Positions 57,123-64,000 of a stretch of 64,000 bases of DNA are shown piece by piece. The stretch is taken from NCBI RefSeq assembly GCF_000019165.1, contig NC_010337.2, forward strand, positions 661,501 through 725,500, given 5' to 3'. The position numbers and the translations under genes were made by a program. A model generated the notes under the pieces. It saw only the letters and a list, made by a program, of their open reading frames with translations, was not told where the DNA came from and ran no database searches. This DNA is from Heliomicrobium modesticaldum Ice1 (GTDB lineage: Bacteria; Bacillota; Desulfitobacteriia; Heliobacteriales; Heliobacteriaceae). The stretch's first letter is position 1. Each line of letters opens with the position of its first letter.

Positions 57123-58214
57123 GGCGACCTGTGCGCAGGCATCGCGGAGGATCTCGTCACAACAGCGCCGCGCTCCCTGCCCGTCAACCAGCCGCCTGCC
57201 TCGTTCTGCGGCAGCTTGCGCCCTGTCCGGATCGTCCAAAAGAGCCGCCAACTGCCGCGCCACCTCATCAACAGGCAGCGGCGCCGGCAGCAACGTCCTG
57301 CCAGCGTTGCCGCCTGTCGTATCCGCTCTGTCGTCAAGGCGATCGACGGCAAAGAGCGGCACTGCCGCCTGCCGGCGACAGACGGTCAAGGCTGCCGGCA
57401 CCTGATTGTCGGCCTGTATAACCACGGCAGCGGGAACGCCGGCAGCCAGCAGTTCCTGCAGGGTTACTCCCGCAGCCGTAACGGCCAGATCCGCTGTCGG
57501 AAGGAGTGTGGCCATGTCGGCAGGCGGGCGATAGGGCCGAAACCAAGCGACGCGGCCATAGGCTGCGGGAAAATCCATGTAGGGGCCGATGATGACGTGG
57601 GCCTCAAAAAGACGCCCTGTCGCAGCCACCTGTTCCAGCGCCTGCAGCGTTCGCGGCAGGTGACCCAAGGGATCGCCGCCGCCCAAGGTGACGACGATCT
57701 GTCCTATCGCGCCTCGGCGCCTTTTTTGCTCCCGCAACAGACCAACAGCCGTCACAGCGCGGCGAAGCGGCGTATAGGCAGGGCCCAGAAGCGCCCTCCC
57801 CGGCCGGAGGAAGCGGTAGCGCTCCCCGGACGCCGCCAGTCCCGCATTGATCACCAATTGACAGTCCATCGGAAAACTGTTTTTATCATCCAGATAGACC
57901 ACAAAAAGACCGGCCGAGCGAAGCGCTCCCAGCGTCTGCGGCAGGATCCGGTAGGAATCGACGACCAAGATGGACGCCCCCTGCGCCAAGAGCCAAGCGG
58001 CCCAGCTCTCCGGCGCCGCGTCGAGAGAGCCCGTCCCTTGCGGCTGCCGCCAGAGAAAAAGGCCTTTTGTCAGCGCTTCGACGGCCCCATCGCGCCGGCC
58101 GACAGCGAGCACCCGATAACCCCGCTCAGCAAAAGCCTCAGCCAAAGCAGCACTGCGCATGGCATGGCCAAGCCCAACGCCGGGGCCGGCATCAAAATAA
58201 AAGGCGACTGGCAA
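57099..58214 (-). CDS. pseG: UDP-2,4-diacetamido-2,4,6-trideoxy-altropyranose hydrolase
   Basis: PseG removes UDP from the third intermediate of pseudaminic-acid synthesis, a sugar used to decorate flagellin. The 371-residue glycosyltransferase-B-fold protein shows the N-terminal FDAGPGVGLGHAMRS, in which the GxGHxxR segment carries the catalytic His. Further family blocks are VVDSYRIL, VTLGGGDPLG and the acceptor-site TAAGVTLQELLAAGVPA. TTG at 58214 follows GGGGAGGG. It is last in the pseF-pseC-pseG run. pseB, pseH and pseI are not in the window. Confidence 0.85.
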   Translation of the reverse strand: MPVAFYFDAGPGVGLGHAMRSAALAEAFAERGYRVLAVGRRDGAVEALTKGLFLWRQPQGTGSLDAAPESWAAWLLAQGASILVVDSYRILPQTLGALRSAGLFVVYLDDKNSFPMDCQLVINAGLAASGERYRFLRPGRALLGPAYTPLRRAVTAVGLLREQKRRRGAIGQIVVTLGGGDPLGHLPRTLQALEQVAATGRLFEAHVIIGPYMDFPAAYGRVAWFRPYRPPADMATLLPTADLAVTAAGVTLQELLAAGVPAAVVIQADNQVPAALTVCRRQAAVPLFAVDRLDDRADTTGGNAGRTLLPAPLPVDEVARQLAALLDDPDRAQAAAERGRRLVDGQGARRCCDEILRDACAQVACGGSASD

Positions 58215-58260
58215 AAAAGCCGTCCCTCCCCTCTCTTCGACAAGCCGAAAGGCTCAGCGC

Positions 58261-58434
58261 CAGTTCGCCCCTCCTTCGCGGAGGGCGGCCCCCAGCTCAG
58301 CGGCAGTTCGCCCCTCCTTCGCGGAGGGCGGCGCTCCAGCTCAGCGCCAGTTCGCCCCTCCTTCGCGGAGGGCGGCCCCCAGCTCAGCGCCAGTTCGCCC
58401 CTCCTTCGCGGAGGGCGGCGCTCCAGCTCAGCGG
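58261..58434. repeat. Four tandem 43-44 bp units with internal hairpin
   Basis: Units start at 58261, 58304, 58348 and 58391. Each has a CCCTCC-TTCGC-GGAGGG hairpin and ends with the CAGCTCAGCG segment that is the pseC stop region (TGA on the minus strand) in the last unit. They fill the pseC-pseG spacer, so the transcript would carry four hairpins between the two genes. Confidence 0.95.
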
Positions 58435-59625
58435 CAGATCTTTTCTATCCCTTCCCGCAGGACAGCGATCACCCGCTCCTGCTGCCCATCGGTCAGGCCA
58501 TAGTAGAGGGGCAGCGAAAGGGCCTGGCGATAATGCTGCTCCGCCACGGGACAAAGACCCGGCCCGGTAACCGAGGCGCTGATAGTAAGGATGGCGGTAG
58601 ACGGGCAGGTAGTGAACATTCACAAGGATCCCTCGTGCCCGCAGATGATCGAAGAGCTGTTTGCGCCGGAAGCCGTCGCCATCGTCGCGCAAGCCGATCA
58701 CATAGAGATGCCAGGCTGAAAGACAATCAGCGCGGCGGCCGGGCAACCGGATTTGCCCCTTAAGATCCGCCAGCGCCTCGTCATAGCGGGCGGCCAGCTC
58801 CCGCCGGCGCCGGAGAAAGCGATCCAGCTTGGCCAGCTGACTCATCCCCAGCGCTGCCTGGATATCGGTCAAGCGATAGTTGTAACCGAGTTCCTGCATC
58901 TCATAATACCATCCGCCGTCATCGCTCCCCAGCTCATCGCGCAGACGGGTGATGCCGTGGGAACGGAACCGACGCAACCGCCGCGCCAATTCCTGATCGG
59001 CTGTCACCACCATCCCCCCTTCACCGGTGGCGATATGTTTGACTGGATGAAAGGAAAAACAGGTCAGGGGAGAAAGGGCGCCCACCGGTTTTCCCCGGTA
59101 CTCCGCCCCCAGGGCATGGGCGCCGTCTTCGATGACGATAAGGCCCCAGCGGGCGGCCACCTGATGAATGGTCTCCATCGAAGCCGGCAAGCCGGCGAAG
59201 TGAACGGCCACAATGGCTTTAGTGCGGCGAGAGATGCAGCTCTCCAGCCTATTCCCATTGAGGTTTCCCGTGTCAAGCTCCACATCGGCAAAAACCGGCT
59301 TCGCCCCAAGGTAAAGGGCTGCGTTGGCTGTCGCCGCAAAGGTGTTGGCCGGCACGATCACCTCATCACCGGGGCCGATGCCTGCCGCCGCATAGGCGCC
59401 GTGCAGGGCCGCCGTCCCAGACGAAAAGGCGACGCCATAGGGCGCCTGCACCTGCTGAGCCAAACGAGACTCAAAAGCATCCACAACCGGCCCGGTCGTC
59501 AGGTAATCGCCGCGCAGCACAGCCGCGACAGCGGCCACATCATCGTCATCGATCCATTGACGGGCATAGGGGATCGGGCCGTCGACGTCTTTGCCGTTGC
59601 TCATCGGAGATGTTGCGCCTCCCAT
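58428..59625 (-). CDS. pseC: PseC-type aminotransferase, frameshifted near the 3' end
   Basis: PLP-dependent DegT/DnrJ-family enzyme (UDP-4-amino-4,6-dideoxy-altrosamine transaminase) of pseudaminic-acid synthesis. Motifs include FSSGTAALHGAY, the PLP Asp region VIEDGAHALGA and the Schiff-base Lys in SFHPVKHIATGEGG. Up to about 58570 the frame is normal and reaches RLGYRAG. Then similarity jumps frame: the expected end (LCPVAEQHYR, SLPLYYGLTD, EGIEKICR) is read in another frame to a TGA at 58428-58430. Without correction the protein would end at 58384 with a foreign tail. ATG 59625 follows AAGGGGAGG and overlaps pseF by 25 bp. Confidence 0.8.
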
Positions 59626-60380
59626 CGGTCATCCTCCCCTTGCGGCAGCAACTCCTCGTCACTGACAGCTTTCTGCCGGACAGACTGATTCAAGAGCGCC
59701 CACTGGGGATGCTCGTCCAGCCAGGCAAGCACCTCCGGCACAGCGATGATCCGGCCGGGACGGTAAAAGCGCTCGTAGATCTCAGCCAAGAGTTGATAGT
59801 CCAGAGGCTCGTCTACACAGAGCCGGTACCGGCTTCGCCGGTATGGTCCGGGGAGCTGCCAGGAGCCGGTGCGAAAAAGACCGGAGTGATACAGATGAAA
59901 AGTGACATGTTCCCGCGCCGCCGGGTAGCGGCCCTGGCGATGGGCCCTTTCCAAAGCCTCCCGCGTAAAGACCTCCGTATCAAGACCGCGCGGCCCGCCT
60001 TCTACAGACAGGTAGTCGAGCGAGCGGTTGCGGAATTCGCCGATCGCCGCTCCCACCACATCGGGGTCGATCAGAGGGCAATCAGCGGTGATGCGGACAA
60101 TCACCGCTGCATCCACCTTTTGGGCACAGCCCACATAGCGAGCAAGGACATCGGTCTCACTGCCGCGGAAAACAAAGACACCCCATTGGCGCGCCGCGTC
60201 GGCGATGGGATCATCAGCCGTCCCATCACCGGTAGCAACCGCCAGTACCTGGGCCTCCCGTACCCGTTTTAACCGTTCCAGCGTATGCCACAAGGCCGGC
60301 TGCCCGGCCAGCGGCGCCAACACCTTGCCGGGCAGCCGGGTCGACCCCATACGCGCTTGCACGATGATGGCCGTCGACAT
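59601..60380 (-). CDS. pseF: CMP-sugar synthetase-like cytidylyltransferase (PseF/SpsF type)
   Basis: A 259-residue protein starting MSTAIIVQARMGSTRLPGK, the nucleotide-binding signature of this cytidylyltransferase family. Later blocks are VRITADCPLIDP and the metal/sugar region LDTEVFTREALE with CVDEPLDY. Family members activate pseudaminic acid with CTP (PseF) or act in spore-coat polysaccharide synthesis (SpsF); the pseC and pseG neighbours favour the first. ATG 60380 has AGGAGG upstream; the frame extends to 60443 without support. Its stop overlaps pseC. Confidence 0.82.
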   Translation of the reverse strand: MSTAIIVQARMGSTRLPGKVLAPLAGQPALWHTLERLKRVREAQVLAVATGDGTADDPIADAARQWGVFVFRGSETDVLARYVGCAQKVDAAVIVRITADCPLIDPDVVGAAIGEFRNRSLDYLSVEGGPRGLDTEVFTREALERAHRQGRYPAAREHVTFHLYHSGLFRTGSWQLPGPYRRSRYRLCVDEPLDYQLLAEIYERFYRPGRIIAVPEVLAWLDEHPQWALLNQSVRQKAVSDEELLPQGEDDRWEAQHLR

Positions 60381-60537
60381 CAGCGGAACACCTCCTGATT
60401 TTATCGATTCATCCAAACCGCGGTCAGCCGACGGCAGCGTCATGCCCCCACCGCCAGATCCTTTGCAGACATGACCTCCAGCAACGTTCGATCAGGCGCT
60501 CCCGGCTTTTTGGGGCTTTTTTTAGCCGGTGCAAATC

Positions 60538-60813
60538 TCAACCGGGTAGGGTGCCGTTTCCGCAACACTTTTTATACTTCTTACCGCTGCCGCATGGGCA
60601 AGGATCATTGCGTCCAATCTTTGGCCCGGCAACTGCCGGTCTCGCAGGATTCAAGACGCGTTCCAAATCAGAGAGATCTTCGGGCTTATCGGGTTCGAAG
60701 GCGATGATGTAATGTAACCCTCTTTCATTACATATCTCCATAATCTCCATGCCGCGTTTCTCCGTCGCTACACGAAGGACGAGCGGTCTTTTCGGCGTTC
60801 CCAGTTTATCCAA
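60538..60813 (-). CDS. Small SEC-C zinc-motif protein
   Basis: A 91-residue protein. The first 60 residues resemble the short domain of the PBPRA1643 SWIM/SEC-C family ([27 protein letters not shown]). The C-terminal zinc motif [19 protein letters not shown] is identical to the tail of SecA in this window. Function unknown; the motif may bind zinc and ribosomal or SecB-like partners. Start TTG 60813 with AAAGGA about 11 bases upstream, so start confidence is moderate. A CCGGCT/AGCCGG inverted repeat (60502-60529) lies downstream. Confidence 0.78.
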   Translation of the reverse strand: MDKLGTPKRPLVLRVATEKRGMEIMEICNERGLHYIIAFEPDKPEDLSDLERVLNPARPAVAGPKIGRNDPCPCGSGKKYKKCCGNGTLPG

Positions 60814-61025
60814 TTAAATGCAATTCCTTTCTTAAGATGGTTTTTCGAACAAGCCCCATCAGCCCCTGTTGTACCCCGTTTTCAACTCCCCCTCCAGTCT
60901 CCTCTATGATAGTATTTTCCTATGACATCGACAATCCAGTATCTTTACCGTTCCTCAAGGGGCCCGCTTCAGATCACGATAATAAAAACATCGATATCTA
61001 CGCCATCGGAAGGGATGGATTCGGA

Positions 61026-64000
61026 ATGCGCATCCAGTCACCCTCTACGGGGACCACACGCTCGGACATGGAACAACCCCTTGAACTCCGACAAGGAGAC
61101 GTATATACGGGAACAATCAAAAAAATCACCGCTTCTCAAGAGGGAATCGTTCAGATCCGCGGCCAGGAGCAACAGGTCCGCTTTGAGGGCGCCTTGCCAA
61201 AAAGCGACCGTTTTACTCTGCAAGTTACCGCCGTCGATGGCGACGTAGCCCGGATCAAAGTCATTGAGGATCTGCCATCCGGCGCTGCCGCCACTCGTCA
61301 CAGCGAAGGCAACATCGGCCGTCTCCTGCGGACCTTCGGCGTATCGCCTTCTGAAGAACTCTCTCAAGCCGCCCGGCAGATCATCGAGCGCGGACGCCCC
61401 TTGACCCAGGAAACGGTGCAAGAACTGAACGCGTTTTTTGAAAAAACACCGGGCCCTGCAGCGGACAAGATCGACACGGTCCAGGCACTGCTCCGCAAAA
61501 ACCTGGAGATCACGGCCCCCCAGTTGAAAGCCGTCCATGAAGCCTTACACGGCCGCCCCATCGGCCAGGTGCTCACCGACTTGGTCAAGCAACTGGATCC
61601 AACATGGCAACTGCCTGCCACCGTCCGCCAAGAACCCGACCTGGCCAAAGCGATCCGGCAACTCCAGTCGACCGTCGCCGCCAACAGAGACATCGCGACA
61701 GATCTCGCGAGCAAGGTGCAGCAGCAACTGGACAGCGCCCGCCAACTGCAACAACAAGGCTACGAGAGCTTAGCCCGGGAAAACCTCGCCCGTTCACTGG
61801 AACAACTGGCCCGGCAGCTGCCTGACCGCACCGCTGCCCCGGCAGCTGCGACCGATCATGCCCAAACATTGCAAACCCAACCCATGCAACCGCCACAAGG
61901 TGCGCCGACACCGGCAGCTTTCGCCGCAGCCTTTGCCGCCCCGACAACCCAGCCCCAACCAGCCCCGCCAGCACAACAACCGCCAACAACGCCCGCCGCC
62001 CTTCCGTCGGCCATCGTTCCACCAACCACCACGCCGACAGCCGCCACAACAGCTGCTACAACAGCCGCCACAGCAGCCGCTACAGCAACTGCCACAACAG
62101 CCGCCACAGCAGCCACTACAACAGCTGCAACAACCGCCACAGCAGCTAACACAGCAGCCGCCACAACAGCCACTACAACAGCTGCCACAACAGCTGCCAC
62201 AGCAATTGCCACAACAGCCACTACAACAGCTGCAGCAACCGCCACGGCAGCTACCACAGCAGCCGCCACAACAGCCGCCACAACAGCCACTACAACAGCT
62301 GCCACAGCAACAGAACAGATCGCCCAAGTCCTTTCCAGGCTCTCTCCCCACAGCCCGATCAACGAAGTGATCGAGACAGTTCAGGAACTCTCCCGCCAGT
62401 GGGCTGCCGACGATAAAATTCCCCGCCCTGCGATCACCACCCTGGAGCGATCCCTTTCGGAGGCTCGCATCTACGCCGCCATGGGCCGCCAGTCGGACAG
62501 CTTGGAACGGCTGCAGCAGGCGCTCTCTGCGACAGCGAAAGCCATTGCCCCGACCGTCCCTGCCACCACCACTCCCCCGACTACCGCCACACCTACGACT
62601 TCCACCAATCCCACCACCACCACCACTCCCACCACTCCCCCGGCTTCGGCGCAAGTAGGAGCAACCCGTCCGTCGCTCCCTCAAGGCATCCTCACCGATG
62701 CCGCCGCCACAGTCCGCCAAGAACCCGACCTGGCCAAAGCGATCCGGCAACTCCAGTCGACCGTCGCCGCCAACAGAGACATCGCGACAGATCTCGCGAG
62801 CAAGGTGCAGCAGCAACTGGACAGCGCCCGCCACCTGCAACAACAAGGCTACGAAAGCTTAGCCCGGGAAAACCTCGCCCGTTCACTGGAACAACTGGCC
62901 CGGCAGCTGCCTGACCGCACCGCTGCCCCGGCAGCTGCGACCGGTCAAGCCCAAACATTGCAAACTCAACCCATGCAACCGCCGCAAGGTGCGCCGACAC
63001 CGGCAGCTTCCACCGCAGCCTTTGCCGCCCCGACAACCCAGCCCCAACCAGCCCCGCCAGCACAACAACCGCCAACAACGCCCGCCGCCCTTCCGTCGGC
63101 CATCGTTCCACCAACCACCACGCCGACAGCCGCTACAACAGCCGCTACAACAGCCACAACAGCCACTACAACAGCCGCAGCAACCGCCACAGCAGCTGCC
63201 ACAACAGCCACTACAACAGCTGCCACAACAGCCACTACAGCAGCCGCCACAGCAGCCACTACAACAGCCGCCACAACAGCCACTACAACAGCCGCAGCAA
63301 CCGCCACAGCAGCTGCCACAACAGCCACTACAACAGCTGCCACAACAGCCACTACAGCAGCCGCCACAGCAACAGAACAGATCGCCCAAATCCTCTCCAA
63401 TCTCTCTCCCCACAGCCCGATCAACGAAGTGATTTCGGCCACACAAACCCTCTCGCGTCAACTCTCTACCGGAACCCCGAAAGAAGGTGCCCTCGCCTCC
63501 TCCTTAAACCGCGCCCTATCAGAAGCCCAGATCCTCGCCACTATCGGCCAAGAACAAAAAGGCAAAGAGCGGCTCAGCCAAGGACTGACCCAAACACTCC
63601 ATGCCCTGCTGCGACTTGCCCCTACCCCCTCTCCGTCCAGCGCCGCCCCCTCCCCTATGACCGACAAGGCCACGACCTTGCCAACCCCACCTACAGCGGG
63701 TACCTTTGATCCCCCAGAAGCCCCGCTCCCTCCTGCACCATTAACCGAAGAAAACGATAGCACCGCCATCGTCAACAAAGCCTATAAAGACGCCCTCGCA
63801 ATGGGCGGCATCGCATTGCCTGCCAAAAACTACATGATCACCGAGATCACCCGCCAACTCAACCAGGCCGCCCAAGACTTTCGGGACCTCAAGCGAGAAG
63901 TCACCCGCAACATCGACAACATCCGCCAGATCGTACAGAATCATCGCAACAACGTCTTGCCCATGGTCAAACCTCTGCTTGAATCGACGATCGACCTCTT
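61026..64000 (+). CDS. FliK-like hook-length control protein, 3' end outside window
   Basis: One frame stays open from ATG 61026 to the window end: 991 residues, no stop. The N-terminus has a small beta domain (LRQGDVYTGTIKKI, VQIRGQEQQVRFEG, DRFTLQVTAV) typical of clostridial FliK-like proteins. A helical module follows (LLRTFGVSPSEELSQAARQI, LRKNLEITAPQLKAVHEAL). Residues about 200-435 and 563-800 are two copies of one unit: a conserved helix, a Pro/Gln linker and an Ala/Thr-only array. The last visible part (YMITEITRQLNQAAQDFRDL, then KREVTRNIDNI) is again helical. FliK measures hook length, so length variation could matter. GGAAGGG lies 11 bases upstream of the ATG. Confidence 0.72.
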   Translation, partial: MRIQSPSTGTTRSDMEQPLELRQGDVYTGTIKKITASQEGIVQIRGQEQQVRFEGALPKSDRFTLQVTAVDGDVARIKVIEDLPSGAAATRHSEGNIGRLLRTFGVSPSEELSQAARQIIERGRPLTQETVQELNAFFEKTPGPAADKIDTVQALLRKNLEITAPQLKAVHEALHGRPIGQVLTDLVKQLDPTWQLPATVRQEPDLAKAIRQLQSTVAANRDIATDLASKVQQQLDSARQLQQQGYESLARENLARSLEQLARQLPDRTAAPAAATDHAQTLQTQPMQPPQGAPTPAAFAAAFAAPTTQPQPAPPAQQPPTTPAALPSAIVPPTTTPTAATTAATTAATAAATATATTAATAATTTAATTATAANTAAATTATTTAATTAATAIATTATTTAAATATAATTAAATTAATTATTTAATATEQIAQVLSRLSPHSPINEVIETVQELSRQWAADDKIPRPAITTLERSLSEARIYAAMGRQSDSLERLQQALSATAKAIAPTVPATTTPPTTATPTTSTNPTTTTTPTTPPASAQVGATRPSLPQGILTDAAATVRQEPDLAKAIRQLQSTVAANRDIATDLASKVQQQLDSARHLQQQGYESLARENLARSLEQLARQLPDRTAAPAAATGQAQTLQTQPMQPPQGAPTPAASTAAFAAPTTQPQPAPPAQQPPTTPAALPSAIVPPTTTPTAATTAATTATTATTTAAATATAAATTATTTAATTATTAAATAATTTAATTATTTAAATATAAATTATTTAATTATTAAATATEQIAQILSNLSPHSPINEVISATQTLSRQLSTGTPKEGALASSLNRALSEAQILATIGQEQKGKERLSQGLTQTLHALLRLAPTPSPSSAAPSPMTDKATTLPTPPTAGTFDPPEAPLPPAPLTEENDSTAIVNKAYKDALAMGGIALPAKNYMITEITRQLNQAAQDFRDLKREVTRNIDNIRQIVQNHRNNVLPMVKPLLESTIDL
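61622..63430 (+). repeat. In-frame 1.09-kb tandem duplication with Ala/Thr minisatellites
   Basis: The segment starting at 61622 recurs 1089 bp later (62711), nearly identical for about 420 bp. Each copy leads into a codon array of GCN/ACN: 62037-62310 in copy A and 63126-63372 in copy B, B being 27 bp shorter. Copy B holds an internal 117-bp tandem (63174 and 63291). After the arrays the copies share ATEQIAQ and SPHSPINEV, then diverge. All steps are multiples of three. Confidence 0.92.

Noticed and set aside
58384-58427. Read-through end of pseC at 58384
   Set aside because: The last 60 residues in that frame have no family similarity and run into the intergenic repeats; the true ending is in the other frame.
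60906-61025. Upstream in-frame extension of the FliK-like gene from ATG 60906
   Set aside because: The frame is open and looks partly coding, but the ATG has no ribosome site, and the usual N-terminal domain begins after 61026. Kept only as a possibility.
61858-63432. Plus-strand Pro/Gln-rich frames (QQLPQQ type)
   Set aside because: Out-of-frame readings of the same arrays; only the frame from 61026 continues into normal helical sequence on both sides.
61794-63461. Long minus-strand frames rich in Cys and Gly, keratin-like
   Set aside because: They are the antisense of the Ala/Thr codon arrays of the plus-strand FliK-like gene. The composition follows from the repeat, and they end where the repeat ends.

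Overview
The window reads as chromosome of a GC-rich, Gram-positive, flagellated and probably anaerobic Firmicute. The markers are WhiA, RapZ, YvcK, Rex, long-form HPF, HemAT, an SLH-domain envelope protein, frequent TTG/GTG starts behind strong AGGAGG-type ribosome sites, and sigma-A-like promoters. The gene set fits the Clostridia/Heliobacteriaceae-Peptococcaceae range; this is inference from gene content, not from a database match. No rRNA, tRNA, IS element or CRISPR array was found.

Layout. (1) 0.1-7.8 kb, minus strand: a tight run rapZ-yvcK-whiA-acyltransferase-rpoN-gap-pgk, linking carbon-flux/cell-envelope regulators and sigma-54 to lower glycolysis. (2) 7.9-15.6 kb: malQ and a GH13 amylase, a YvlD-like membrane protein and uvrC (minus), then pgi (plus), a decayed DUF212 gene and a small membrane protein. 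(3) 15.6-21.7 kb: uvrA and uvrB (minus) flanking a YmaF-like gene; UvrB is about 160 residues longer than usual. (4) 22-40.2 kb, mostly plus strand: an accessory block inserted between uvrB and minJ, genes that lie close together in Bacillus. It holds a histidine kinase/sigma-54 activator pair followed by a near-perfect -24/-12 promoter and a NapH-like ferredoxin membrane protein, a BASS/ACR3-type transporter, an AT-rich XRE-ImmA regulatory locus with a divergent unknown gene, a large SLH protein, a double-headed dynamin GTPase, HemAT (minus) and rex. (5) 40.2-52.4 kb, minus: the conserved division/export backbone minJ-ctp-envC-ftsX-ftsE, a split transketolase, prfB with its programmed frameshift, secA and hpf. 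(6) 52.5-60.8 kb, minus: a DUF115/Maf-type protein behind a polar amino-acid ABC transporter, then a pseudaminic-acid set (pseF, frameshifted pseC, pseG) and a SEC-C protein. (7) 61.0-64.0 kb, plus: the first 991 codons of a very repetitive FliK-like protein that runs off the window.

How the parts connect. The rpoN product, the activator at 24.0 kb and the -24/-12 promoter at 25.7 kb form a complete sigma-54 circuit within one window. The Maf-like protein, the pse genes and the FliK-like gene all point to building and glycosylating flagella; HemAT would feed oxygen sensing into the same motility system. Many intergenic spacers carry 13-60 bp local tandem duplications at or just after stop codons, a recurring feature of this genome segment.
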